DNA from: Comamonas sp. lk
GTDB taxonomy: Bacteria > Pseudomonadota > Gammaproteobacteria > Burkholderiales > Burkholderiaceae_C
Direction of reading: 5' to 3'
Assembly: GCA_945860595.1 (NCBI GenBank)
Contig: CAMAQV010000024.1
Span: 1-45,153 of the forward strand
DNA length: 45,153 nucleotides
Below, in pieces: positions 26,261-34,628 of this stretch. A program made the translations under genes and the position numbers. Below the pieces are notes generated by a model. It was not told the origin of the DNA, did no database searches, and saw only the letters and a list, made by a program, of their open reading frames with translations. Within the stretch, counting starts at the first letter, position 1. Each line of letters starts with the position of its first letter.

Positions 26261-28021
26261 ATGGAAGCAGTTGCAGATCGTCCCATGTCGTCGGAGGAAA
26301 AGAAGGTCATCTTCGCGTCCTCGCTCGGTACCGTATTTGAGTGGTACGACTTTTATCTGTACGGATCCTTGGCCGCCATCATCGCCAAGCAATTCTTCGG
26401 AGGCTTGGACGAGGGCTCGGCTTTCATCTTCGCTTTACTGGCATTTGCCGCCGGTTTCATCGTGCGGCCTTTTGGCGCGCTGATGTTCGGCCGGTTGGGC
26501 GACATGATCGGCCGCAAGTACACCTTTTTGGTGACGATTTTGATCATGGGTTTGTCGACGTTCATCGTCGGCGTCCTGCCCTCCTATGCCTCGATCGGCG
26601 TGGCCGCCCCGGTCATTTTGATCGCCCTGCGCATGCTGCAAGGTTTGGCCTTGGGGGGTGAATACGGCGGTGCTGCCACCTATGTGGCCGAGCACGCGCC
26701 CCACGGCAAGCGCGGTGCGTATACGGCCTGGATCCAGACCACGGCAACGCTGGGCTTGTTCCTGTCATTGATCGTGATCCTGGGTGTGCGCACCTCGATT
26801 GGCGAAGAAGCCTTTGCTGAGTGGGGCTGGCGCATTCCTTTCCTGGTCTCGATTTTCCTGCTCGGCGTGTCGGTCTATATCCGCCTCAGCATGAATGAGT
26901 CCCCCGCGTTCGCCAAGATGAAGGCGGAAGGCAAGACATCCAAAGCCCCCTTGAGCGAATCCTTCGGTCAGTGGAAAAACCTCAAGATTGTGATTTTGGC
27001 GCTGGTCGGCTTGACCGCCGGCCAGGCGGTGGTCTGGTACACCGGCCAGTTTTACGCACTGTTCTTCCTGACCCAGGCGCTGAAAGTAGACGGCCCAACC
27101 GCCAACATCATGGTGGCGATTTCGCTGGTGATCGGCACGCCTTTCTTCATCGTATTTGGTGCCTTGTCCGACCGCATCGGTCGCAAGCCCATCATCCTGC
27201 TGGGTTGCGCGCTGGCGGTGTTCACCTATTTCCCCGTGTTCACCGCGCTGACCAAAGCGGCCAACCCGGATCTGGCGGCGGCGCAAGCCAGCGCCAAGGT
27301 CACGGTCACTGCCGACCCGGCTGAATGTTCATTCCAGTTCAACCCGACCGGCACCAAGAAGTTCACGTCCTCGTGCGACATCGCCAAGCAAAAACTGGCA
27401 TCCGCATCGGTGAGCTATGACAATATTGCAGGTGCCCCTGGCGTGCCTGCGGTGATCAAAATCGGCGAGACCGAGTTGACTACGGTCATCACGCCCGAAG
27501 ACTTCGCCGCTGCCAAGGCCGCTGCCGAGAAGAAGCTGGCTGACCTGACAGCTGCGGACCCGCAAGATCCCAAAGCCATCGCGGCAGCCGCTACCAGCCT
27601 GAAGGCGCTAAGCGGCGAAAAAACCGCCAAGGACGCAACCCTGACCGGCAAACTCAACGCGGCACTGAAGACCGCAGGCTACCCCGCCAAAGCCGACATG
27701 GCCAAGTTCGACAAGCTGACGGTGGTCATCATCCTGACCTACCTGGTCTTGCTAGTGACCATGGTCTACGGCCCGATTGCCGCCATGCTGGTGGAAATGT
27801 TCCCCACCCGCATCCGCTACACCTCCATGAGCCTGCCGTACCACATCGGCAATGGCTGGTTTGGCGGTCTGCTGCCCACCACGGCCTTCGCAATCGTGGC
27901 GCAGACTGGCAATATGTACAACGGCCTTTGGTATCCCATCATCGTGGCCGGTATCACCGTGGTGATTGGTACGCTGTTTATCCAGGAAACCAAAGACGTG
28001 GACATTTACGCAGACGACTGA
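26261..28021 (+). CDS. MFS transporter, metabolite:proton symporter type, with large soluble loop
   Basis: 586 residues from ATG 26261, chosen because AGGAG (26250-26254) sits six bases before it; ATG 26243 is an alternative. VIFASSLGTVFEWYDFYLYG, GRLGDMIGRKYTF, GLALGGEYGGAATYVAEH and SDRIGRKPIILLG are hallmarks of the MHS family, which imports organic acids or osmolytes. Twelve membrane segments can be recognised. Odd feature: about 150 residues (roughly 330-480) of lysine/alanine-rich, non-membrane sequence with two cysteines (AECSF and SSCDIAKQ) interrupt the C-terminal half before the MVYGPIAAMLVEMFPTRIRY helix. Standard MHS proteins are about 430-450 residues, and the difference equals this loop. 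The substrate is unknown. Confidence 0.87.
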   Translation: MEAVADRPMSSEEKKVIFASSLGTVFEWYDFYLYGSLAAIIAKQFFGGLDEGSAFIFALLAFAAGFIVRPFGALMFGRLGDMIGRKYTFLVTILIMGLSTFIVGVLPSYASIGVAAPVILIALRMLQGLALGGEYGGAATYVAEHAPHGKRGAYTAWIQTTATLGLFLSLIVILGVRTSIGEEAFAEWGWRIPFLVSIFLLGVSVYIRLSMNESPAFAKMKAEGKTSKAPLSESFGQWKNLKIVILALVGLTAGQAVVWYTGQFYALFFLTQALKVDGPTANIMVAISLVIGTPFFIVFGALSDRIGRKPIILLGCALAVFTYFPVFTALTKAANPDLAAAQASAKVTVTADPAECSFQFNPTGTKKFTSSCDIAKQKLASASVSYDNIAGAPGVPAVIKIGETELTTVITPEDFAAAKAAAEKKLADLTAADPQDPKAIAAAATSLKALSGEKTAKDATLTGKLNAALKTAGYPAKADMAKFDKLTVVIILTYLVLLVTMVYGPIAAMLVEMFPTRIRYTSMSLPYHIGNGWFGGLLPTTAFAIVAQTGNMYNGLWYPIIVAGITVVIGTLFIQETKDVDIYADD

Positions 28022-28043
28022 GCCGCTTGCGGCCAAGGCCCAT

Positions 28044-28076
28044 AGCCCCCGCGCTGGTCAGCCCGGGGGCTTTTTT
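28044..28076 (+). terminator. Rho-independent terminator after the MFS gene
   Basis: AGCCCCCG (28044-28051) pairs perfectly with CGGGGGCT (28064-28071) around a 12-base loop, and the stem runs into six T residues at 28071-28076. It lies 23 bases after the transporter stop and isolates it from uvrA. Confidence 0.88.
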
Positions 28077-28142
28077 GCGTCCGAGCGGGCTGACATGGCG
28101 CTTGCCTAGAATGCCTGTCCCCACGTTTGAGCACCCCTCCCT

Positions 28143-31100
28143 ATGTCCCACGGCACGATCCGCATCCGCGGCGCACGGCAGCACAACCTGAAGAACCTGG
28201 ATCTGGACATCCGCACCGGCGAGCTGACGGTGGTCACCGGCCCCAGCGGTTCGGGCAAGTCCAGCCTGGTCTTCGACACGCTGTACGCCGAAGGCCAGCG
28301 CCGCTATGTGGAAACGTTTTCGGCCTATGCGCGCCAGTTTCTGGACCGCATGGATAAACCGGCCGTGGACCGGGTCGATGGCGTGCCCCCGGCCATCGCG
28401 ATCGACCAGACCAACCCGGTCCGTTCCAGCCGGTCCACGGTCGGCACCATGACCGAGTTGAACGACCACCTCAAGCTGCTGTTCTCCCGCGCTGGCCATT
28501 TGTTTGACAGTGCTACGGCCTTGCCGGTGCAGCATGACACCCCGGACTCTATTTACGCTGAGCTCTTGCGCCGCGCCGAGGCGGCGCAGGATCCGCGCGT
28601 GGTCGTCACCTTTCCCGTGGAGCTTCCCGCAGCCACCAGCGCCGAAGAATTGACGCAATGGCTGAGCGCCAGCGGCTTCACGCGTGTGCATGGCGAGCGC
28701 CTCCTGGGTGGGCGCAAATTGCTTGATGTGGTGGCTGACCGCTTCCGCCTGTCCAGCGCGGAGCGTGCCCGCGTACTAGAAGCGCTGGAAATCGCCCTCA
28801 AGCGCGGCGGTGGGCGCTTGACCGTCTACCCGGTGGCCGAAACCACCGAAAAACAATTGGAATCTGACCCCGATTTAGCGGCTTGGCGTTTTTCGACCGG
28901 GCTGCATTGCCCGGCCAGTGATCTGCGTTACCAGGAGCCGATTGCGTCCATGTTTTCGTTCAACTCGGCGGTGGGGGCGTGCGAGGTGTGTCGCGGCTTC
29001 GGGCGGGTGGTGGGGGTGGATTACGGGCTGGTGATTCCGAATGACAAGTTGACGCTGCGCGCCGGTGCCATCAAAACCATTCAAACCCCCGCCTGGAAGG
29101 AATGCCAGGACGACCTGATGCGCCACGCCGAGACCGCTGGCATTCCCCGCGACACGCCCTGGTACAAGCTCACACCTTCGCAGCAGGAGTGGGTGATTAA
29201 AGGCGCGCCGGGCTGGACGGGCAAATGGAACCAGCAGTGGTACGGCATAGACCGCTTCTTCGAGTATCTGGAGACCAAGGCCTACAAGATGCACATCCGG
29301 GTGCTGCTCTCCAAGTACCGCAGCTACACGCCGTGCCAGACCTGCGGTGGCGCGCGTTTGAAGACCGAGAGCCTGCTATGGCGCATCGGCACTAAAGCGC
29401 AGGCCGACGCGGTGCTACCCCCCGCCCAACGTTTTCTGCCCCAGGGTGTCCAGTGGAGCCGTGCGCAATTGGAAAGCCTGCCGGGTCTTTGCCTGCACGA
29501 CATGATGCTGATGCCCTTGGACCGCTTGCGGCGGTTTTTTGATTCTTTGCAGACCAATAGTCCAGGGAGCGCGGACAGGGCGGGCGGCGATTTGTGCCCG
29601 CACCATGAAGAGCCCGCCCTGTCCGCGCTCCCGGCCACATCGGAGGCAGAAACCAAAACCCTGAAACTCTTGCTAGAAGAAATCACCACCCGCCTGAAAT
29701 ACCTGTGCGAGGTCGGTATTGGCTACCTCACGCTGGACCGCCAAAGCCGCACGCTCAGCGGCGGCGAGGTGCAGCGTATCAACCTGACTACGGCTTTGGG
29801 CACCTCGCTGGTCAACACCTTGTTTGTGCTGGACGAGCCCAGCATCGGCCTGCACCCGCGCGACATGCACCGCATCATCGTGGCCATGCAGCGCCTGCGC
29901 GATGCGGGTAACACCCTGGTGGTGGTGGAGCATGACCCTGCGGTGATGCTGGCGGCCGACCGCATGATCGACATGGGCCCGGGCCCTGGCGAAAAAGGCG
30001 GGCAGATTGTGTTCGACGGCAGCACCGAAGACCTGAAAAGCGCCGATACCTTGACTGGCGCTTACCTGGGCGGGCGGAAGCAGGTGGGCATGGGTTTCAA
30101 GCGCATGGTGGGCGACAACACGCCGCGCTTGGTGCTGGAGGGTGTGAGCGCGCACAACCTCAAAAACGTGGACATCGAGATCCCGCTGCAACGCCTGGTC
30201 TGCATTACCGGCGTCAGTGGTTCGGGCAAGTCCACCTTGGTTCAGGACGTGCTGGCCCCGGCGCTTTTGCGCCACTTCGGTAAATCCACCGAAACCCCCG
30301 GCGCGCACAGCCGCCTGCTGGGTGCCGAGTTGCTGGGTGAGGTGGTGTTCGTCGACCAGTCACCCATTGGCAAAACCGCGCGCTCCAACCCGGTCAGTTT
30401 TGTCGGTGCCTGGGACGCGATCCGCGAACTTTTTGCCAACGCCGCTCTGTCGCGCGAGCGCGGCTACACCGCCTCCAAATTCAGCGCCAATAGTGGCGAC
30501 GGCCGCTGCCCCACCTGCGGTGGTTCGGGCTTCGAGCACGTTGAAATGCAGTTCTTGAGCGATGTCTACCTGCGCTGCCCCGACTGCGACGGCCAACGCT
30601 ACCGCCCCGAAATTCTGGAAGTGCGCATCGAGCGCCAACAAAATCAATCGGGGTCAGATTCCCATTCTTTTTTGAACGTGGCTGACGTGCTGGACCTGAC
30701 CGTCAGCGAAGCCGTGCAGGTGTTCGCGCAGGACCGCGAGGTGCTGCGTGCGCTGCAACCCATCGTCGATGTGGGCCTGGAATACGTCAAGCTCGGTCAG
30801 CCCGTGCCCACGCTGTCGGGTGGCGAAGCGCAGCGCTTGAAGCTCGCCGGGTTTCTGGCCGAGGCTGCCAAGTCCGCCACGTCGAGCCGCCAAAGTCTGG
30901 CGCGCCGGGGCACGCTGTTCATGTTGGACGAGCCGACCACCGGGCTGCACTTTGACGACATCGCCAAACTCATGCGCGCGCTGCGCAAACTGCTGGACGC
31001 CGGGCATTCGCTGCTGGTGATCGAACACAACCTGGACGTGATCCGCGCCAGCGACTGGCTGATTGACCTGGGGCCCGAAGGCGGCGAGGGCGGTGGCCAG

Positions 31101-33998
31101 GTGGTGGCCTGCGGCACGCCCGAGGAGGTCTTGCTGCACCCCAGCAGCCATACCGGCAAAGCCCTGCGCGACTACGCTGCCGCCATGGGCGTGGTGCACA
31201 CCGTGCAAGAGGCCAGCCCGGCCTATCTGCGCGCCACCCGCGATGCGGCAGACCAGCGGCTGGCCGCGCGCGAGGCGCTCTCGCAGGACATCCGCATCGT
31301 CAACGCCAAAGAGCACAACCTCAAGGCGCTGTCGGTCAATATTCCGCGTGGACGTTTCAGCGTGGTGACCGGCGTGAGCGGTTCGGGCAAATCCACATTG
31401 GCCTTTGATATTTTGTTCAACGAAGGCCAGCGCCGTTATCTGGAAAGCCTGAACGCCTACGCCCGCGCCATCGTGCAGCCAGCTGGCCGCCCCGAGGTGG
31501 ACGCGGTGTACGGCATTCCGCCCACCGTGGCGATTGAGCAGCGTTTGAGCCGGGGCGGGCGCAAGTCCACCGTCGGCACGACTACCGAGGTCTGGCACTT
31601 TCTGCGCCTGCTCTACGTCAAGCTCGGCGTGCAGCATTGCACGGCCGACGGCGCTGCGGTCGCGCCGCAAAGTGCGGACAGCATTGCCGCGCAGTTGCTC
31701 AAAAACTTTCGTGGCCAGCACATCGGCCTGCTTGCCCCGCTGGTCGTCGGGCGCAAGGGCGTGTACACCGAACTGGCCGACTGGGCGCGCCCGCGCGGCT
31801 TCACGCACTTGCGGGTGGACGGCGAGTTTTTGCCGACCACCGGTTTCCCGCGCATTGACCGTTTCAAGGAACATCATATTGAGCTGCCCGTCATCAGCCT
31901 GGACGTGGACCCGGCCAACGAGGCTGCACTGCGCGAGGCGCTGTCGCAGGCCCTGACCCACGGCAAAGGCGTGGTCATGGTGATGAGCGAACTCGGCGGC
32001 TTGCTGGACGCCATGGAGGCCGGCAGCACCGCGGGCGTGGGCCGCTGTGCGGTGTTTTCCACCAAGCGCGCTTGCCCGGTCTGCTCCACCAGCTACGCCG
32101 AGCTCGATCCGCGTCTGTTCAGCTACAACAGCAAACACGGCTGGTGCCCCGATTGCGTGGGCACCGGCCTGGCGCTGACCAAAGAACAGCGCAAAGTCTT
32201 TGACGACACGGTGCGCGAAGACAACGGCGGGCGCGAACACACCTTCGCCGAGGCCGACATCGAAGACTTGGTCGATACCGCCTGCCCGCGCTGCCAGGGC
32301 AGCCGCTTAAACCCCGTAGCGCGCGCGGTGCGCTTCAACGGTGTGGGCATTGCCGACATCGCGGCCCTGAGCGTGTCCGATGTGCGCATCTGGGTGCAGC
32401 AACTGCAAAGCGGCGGAACCTTGAGCCCGCGTGAAGCCGACATCGCGCGCGACCTGATCCCCGAGATCAAAAGCCGTCTGGAGTTTTTGGAAGAGGTGGG
32501 TCTGGGTTACCTCACGCTGGACCGGGGCGCGCCCACGCTCAGCGGTGGCGAGGCGCAGCGCATCCGCCTGGCCGCGCAACTGGGCAGCAATTTGCAGGGC
32601 GTCTGCTATGTGCTGGACGAGCCCACCATCGGCCTGCACGCACGCGACAACAAAATCCTGCTGGGCGCGCTCAAATCTTTGAGCGACAAAGGAAACACGC
32701 TGGTGGTGGTGGAGCACGACGAGGACACCATACGCGCGGCCGACCACATCATCGACATCGGGCCTAGTGCGGGCAAACGCGGCGGGCGTCTGGTGGCCCA
32801 GGGCTCGGTGGCCGATGTGCAAAACGCGGCGGATTCGCAGACCGGGCGCTACCTGCTGCACGCCATGCGCCACCCGATGCAAGCCCGGCGCAGCGTGGAC
32901 GCCACCGCCCATGCTGCGCCAGACGCTGACAGCGGCGCAGGCTGGCTGACCGTACACCAGGCCCATCTGCACAACCTGCAAAAAGTCACCGTGCGCGTGC
33001 CCTTGCAGCGCCTGGTGGCCATCACCGGCGTCAGCGGCTCCGGCAAATCCACGCTGGCGCGCGATGTGTTGCTGGCCAATGTGCAGGCGCTGGTGCAACA
33101 GCGCAGCACCAAAGCCGGACGCGACGCGCTGGCTGCGGGCAAGACGCCCGCCTTGATCGGTTGCAGCCGCGTCACCGGCTTTGAAGCCATAGACCGCGTA
33201 CTCGAAGTCGACCAAACCCCGATTGGCAAAACGCCGCGTTCGTGCCCCGCGACCTACATCGGCTTTTGGGACACCATCCGCAAACTGTTTGCCGATACGC
33301 TAGAGGCCAAGGCACGCGGCTACGCTGCCAACCGCTTCAGCTTCAACACCGGCGAAGGCCGCTGCCCTGGCTGCGAAGGCCAGGGCATACGCACCATCGG
33401 CATGAGCTTCTTGCCCGACGTGAAAGTGCTGTGCGAAACCTGCAAGGGTGCGCGCTTCAACCCCGAAACGCAGGCGGTCAGCTGGCGTGGCAAGAACATC
33501 GGCGAAGTGCTGCAAATGGAAGTGGACGAAGCCGTCGACTTCTTCGCCGCCATGCCGGTGATCGCCCATCCGCTGCAACTGCTCAAGGACGTGGGCTTGG
33601 GCTACCTCACGCTGGGCCAGCCCTCGCCCACGCTCAGCGGCGGCGAGGCGCAACGTATCAAGCTGGTGACCGAACTCAGCAAGGTGCGCGACGACATCAC
33701 CCGCCGCGGCCAAAAAGTGCCGCACACCCTGTACGTGCTGGACGAACCCACCGTAGGCTTGCATATGGCTGATGTGGAAAAACTCATCCACGTGCTGCAC
33801 CGCCTGGTGCGCGGCGGCCACAGCGTGGTCGTCATCGAACACGACCTGGACGTGATCGCCGAAGCCGACTGGGTCATCGACCTCGGCCCCGACGGCGGCA
33901 ATGGCGGCGGGCGCGTGGTGGCAGCGGCCACGCCGGAAGACGTGGTGCGGCTGGGTACGCATACGGGGGTGGCTTTGGCGGCGGTCTTGGGGCGTTGA
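28143..33998 (+). CDS. uvrA: Double-length UvrA excinuclease subunit (tandem UvrA fusion)
   Basis: 1951 residues, twice the usual ~940. It holds two complete UvrA units: residues 1 to about 1040 and about 1045 to 1951. Walker A motifs are near 33 (GPSGSGKSS), 690, 1077 and 1629 (all GVSGSGKST); ABC signatures LSGGE near 538, 891, 1465 and 1831. All four Walker B motifs keep DEP (LDEPSIGLH, LDEPTTGLH, LDEPTIGLH, LDEPTVGLH). Zinc modules are intact in unit 2 and at the C-terminal module of unit 1, but the first CxxC of unit 1 is reduced to CPAS. UvrA dimers recognise damaged DNA and load UvrB; here a dimer-like assembly is covalent. Similar fused proteins occur in other Burkholderiales. Two in-frame repeat insertions (29565-29632 and 30636-30673) are present. 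No LexA box is visible upstream. Confidence 0.93.
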   Translation: MSHGTIRIRGARQHNLKNLDLDIRTGELTVVTGPSGSGKSSLVFDTLYAEGQRRYVETFSAYARQFLDRMDKPAVDRVDGVPPAIAIDQTNPVRSSRSTVGTMTELNDHLKLLFSRAGHLFDSATALPVQHDTPDSIYAELLRRAEAAQDPRVVVTFPVELPAATSAEELTQWLSASGFTRVHGERLLGGRKLLDVVADRFRLSSAERARVLEALEIALKRGGGRLTVYPVAETTEKQLESDPDLAAWRFSTGLHCPASDLRYQEPIASMFSFNSAVGACEVCRGFGRVVGVDYGLVIPNDKLTLRAGAIKTIQTPAWKECQDDLMRHAETAGIPRDTPWYKLTPSQQEWVIKGAPGWTGKWNQQWYGIDRFFEYLETKAYKMHIRVLLSKYRSYTPCQTCGGARLKTESLLWRIGTKAQADAVLPPAQRFLPQGVQWSRAQLESLPGLCLHDMMLMPLDRLRRFFDSLQTNSPGSADRAGGDLCPHHEEPALSALPATSEAETKTLKLLLEEITTRLKYLCEVGIGYLTLDRQSRTLSGGEVQRINLTTALGTSLVNTLFVLDEPSIGLHPRDMHRIIVAMQRLRDAGNTLVVVEHDPAVMLAADRMIDMGPGPGEKGGQIVFDGSTEDLKSADTLTGAYLGGRKQVGMGFKRMVGDNTPRLVLEGVSAHNLKNVDIEIPLQRLVCITGVSGSGKSTLVQDVLAPALLRHFGKSTETPGAHSRLLGAELLGEVVFVDQSPIGKTARSNPVSFVGAWDAIRELFANAALSRERGYTASKFSANSGDGRCPTCGGSGFEHVEMQFLSDVYLRCPDCDGQRYRPEILEVRIERQQNQSGSDSHSFLNVADVLDLTVSEAVQVFAQDREVLRALQPIVDVGLEYVKLGQPVPTLSGGEAQRLKLAGFLAEAAKSATSSRQSLARRGTLFMLDEPTTGLHFDDIAKLMRALRKLLDAGHSLLVIEHNLDVIRASDWLIDLGPEGGEGGGQVVACGTPEEVLLHPSSHTGKALRDYAAAMGVVHTVQEASPAYLRATRDAADQRLAAREALSQDIRIVNAKEHNLKALSVNIPRGRFSVVTGVSGSGKSTLAFDILFNEGQRRYLESLNAYARAIVQPAGRPEVDAVYGIPPTVAIEQRLSRGGRKSTVGTTTEVWHFLRLLYVKLGVQHCTADGAAVAPQSADSIAAQLLKNFRGQHIGLLAPLVVGRKGVYTELADWARPRGFTHLRVDGEFLPTTGFPRIDRFKEHHIELPVISLDVDPANEAALREALSQALTHGKGVVMVMSELGGLLDAMEAGSTAGVGRCAVFSTKRACPVCSTSYAELDPRLFSYNSKHGWCPDCVGTGLALTKEQRKVFDDTVREDNGGREHTFAEADIEDLVDTACPRCQGSRLNPVARAVRFNGVGIADIAALSVSDVRIWVQQLQSGGTLSPREADIARDLIPEIKSRLEFLEEVGLGYLTLDRGAPTLSGGEAQRIRLAAQLGSNLQGVCYVLDEPTIGLHARDNKILLGALKSLSDKGNTLVVVEHDEDTIRAADHIIDIGPSAGKRGGRLVAQGSVADVQNAADSQTGRYLLHAMRHPMQARRSVDATAHAAPDADSGAGWLTVHQAHLHNLQKVTVRVPLQRLVAITGVSGSGKSTLARDVLLANVQALVQQRSTKAGRDALAAGKTPALIGCSRVTGFEAIDRVLEVDQTPIGKTPRSCPATYIGFWDTIRKLFADTLEAKARGYAANRFSFNTGEGRCPGCEGQGIRTIGMSFLPDVKVLCETCKGARFNPETQAVSWRGKNIGEVLQMEVDEAVDFFAAMPVIAHPLQLLKDVGLGYLTLGQPSPTLSGGEAQRIKLVTELSKVRDDITRRGQKVPHTLYVLDEPTVGLHMADVEKLIHVLHRLVRGGHSVVVIEHDLDVIAEADWVIDLGPDGGNGGGRVVAAATPEDVVRLGTHTGVALAAVLGR
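29565..29632. repeat. Perfect 21-bp inverted repeat inside uvrA
   Basis: Arms 29565-29585 and 29612-29632 are exact reverse complements over 21 bases (left arm begins GGGAGCGCGGACAGG), with a 26-base loop. The 68-base hairpin is in frame and encodes the linker SPGSADRAGGDLCPHHEEPA plus a few residues (about 475-497), between the first zinc/insertion region and the first LSGGE signature. Sequence on both sides aligns with ordinary UvrA, so the element looks like an inserted palindromic mini-repeat. Confidence 0.85.
30636..30673. repeat. REP-like AT-rich hairpin inside uvrA
   Basis: An AT-rich patch in an otherwise GC-rich gene contains AATCGGGGTCAGATTCCCATT (about 30645-30665), an imperfect hairpin with AAT/ATT and GGG/CCC arms, and ends in CTTTTTT. 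It encodes QQNQSGSDSHSFLN (about residues 832-845) in a variable loop before NVADVLDLTVSEA. The core recalls REP elements near RAYT transposases in proteobacteria; this similarity is from memory. Confidence 0.5.
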
Positions 33999-34003
33999 CA
34001 GGT

Positions 34004-34612
34004 ATGTGGCTCTACCTCCTCCAAGGCGCAGCGTTCGGCTTCGCCGCCGCCTCCCAGCCCGGCCCGTTTCAGACCTATTTGATCTCGCAATCCATCAGCC
34101 ATGGATGGCGGCGCACGCTGCCGTCTGCCCTGGCGCCACTCATTAGCGATGGGCCCATCATCGCGCTGTGTTTGCTGGTGCTGAGCCAGGTGCCGCTCTG
34201 GATGGAGCAGGTCCTGTACGGCGTGAGCGGTGTGTTTATTGTGTATTTGGCCTTCGGCTCGTTCCGCGCCTGGCGCGCCATGGACCCGCAGGCGCAAGAG
34301 CAGCCGGTGGCGATGCCCACGCGGCATATCGGCAAGGCGGTGGTGATGAATATGCTGAGCCCCGGGCCGTATATTTTTTGGACCTTGGTGACCGGACCGG
34401 TGCTGGTGGCCGGTTGGCGCGAGTCGCCCGCGCACGGGCTGGCTTTTTTGGGCGGGTTTTACGCGACCATCGTCTGCGGTCTGGCGGCTATCGTGTTGGT
34501 GTTTGGCTTGGCTGCCCGCTTTGGCGCGGGCATCAAGCGCAGCATGCTGGGTGTATCGGCGTTGGCCTTGCTGGTGTTTGGCATCTACCAGCTGAGCAAG
34601 GCCTTGGCCTAA
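34004..34612 (+). CDS. LysE-family exporter
   Basis: 202 residues from ATG 34004, five bases after the uvrA stop. Six hydrophobic segments are visible. The N-terminal GAAFGFAAASQPGPFQTYLI with its conserved GP and the second-half MNMLSPGPYIFWTLVTGP are the duplicated LysE/RhtB signatures. Family members export amino acids or related small molecules across the inner membrane; the substrate cannot be deduced. Its 3' end converges on the acyl-CoA ligase gene with a 16-base gap and no obvious terminator between. Confidence 0.85.
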   Translation: MWLYLLQGAAFGFAAASQPGPFQTYLISQSISHGWRRTLPSALAPLISDGPIIALCLLVLSQVPLWMEQVLYGVSGVFIVYLAFGSFRAWRAMDPQAQEQPVAMPTRHIGKAVVMNMLSPGPYIFWTLVTGPVLVAGWRESPAHGLAFLGGFYATIVCGLAAIVLVFGLAARFGAGIKRSMLGVSALALLVFGIYQLSKALA

Positions 34613-34628
34613 ACGCCGCGTTGCGCTG

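Noticed and set aside
28081..28142. LexA/SOS box or sigma-70 promoter before uvrA
   Set aside because: No CTGT-N8-ACAG-like palindrome is present, and the TAGAAT hexamer at 28107 has no -35 at suitable spacing.
30654..32240. 528-codon minus-strand open frame opposite uvrA
   Set aside because: Shadow frame caused by codon bias; no motif, start context or neighbour supports it.
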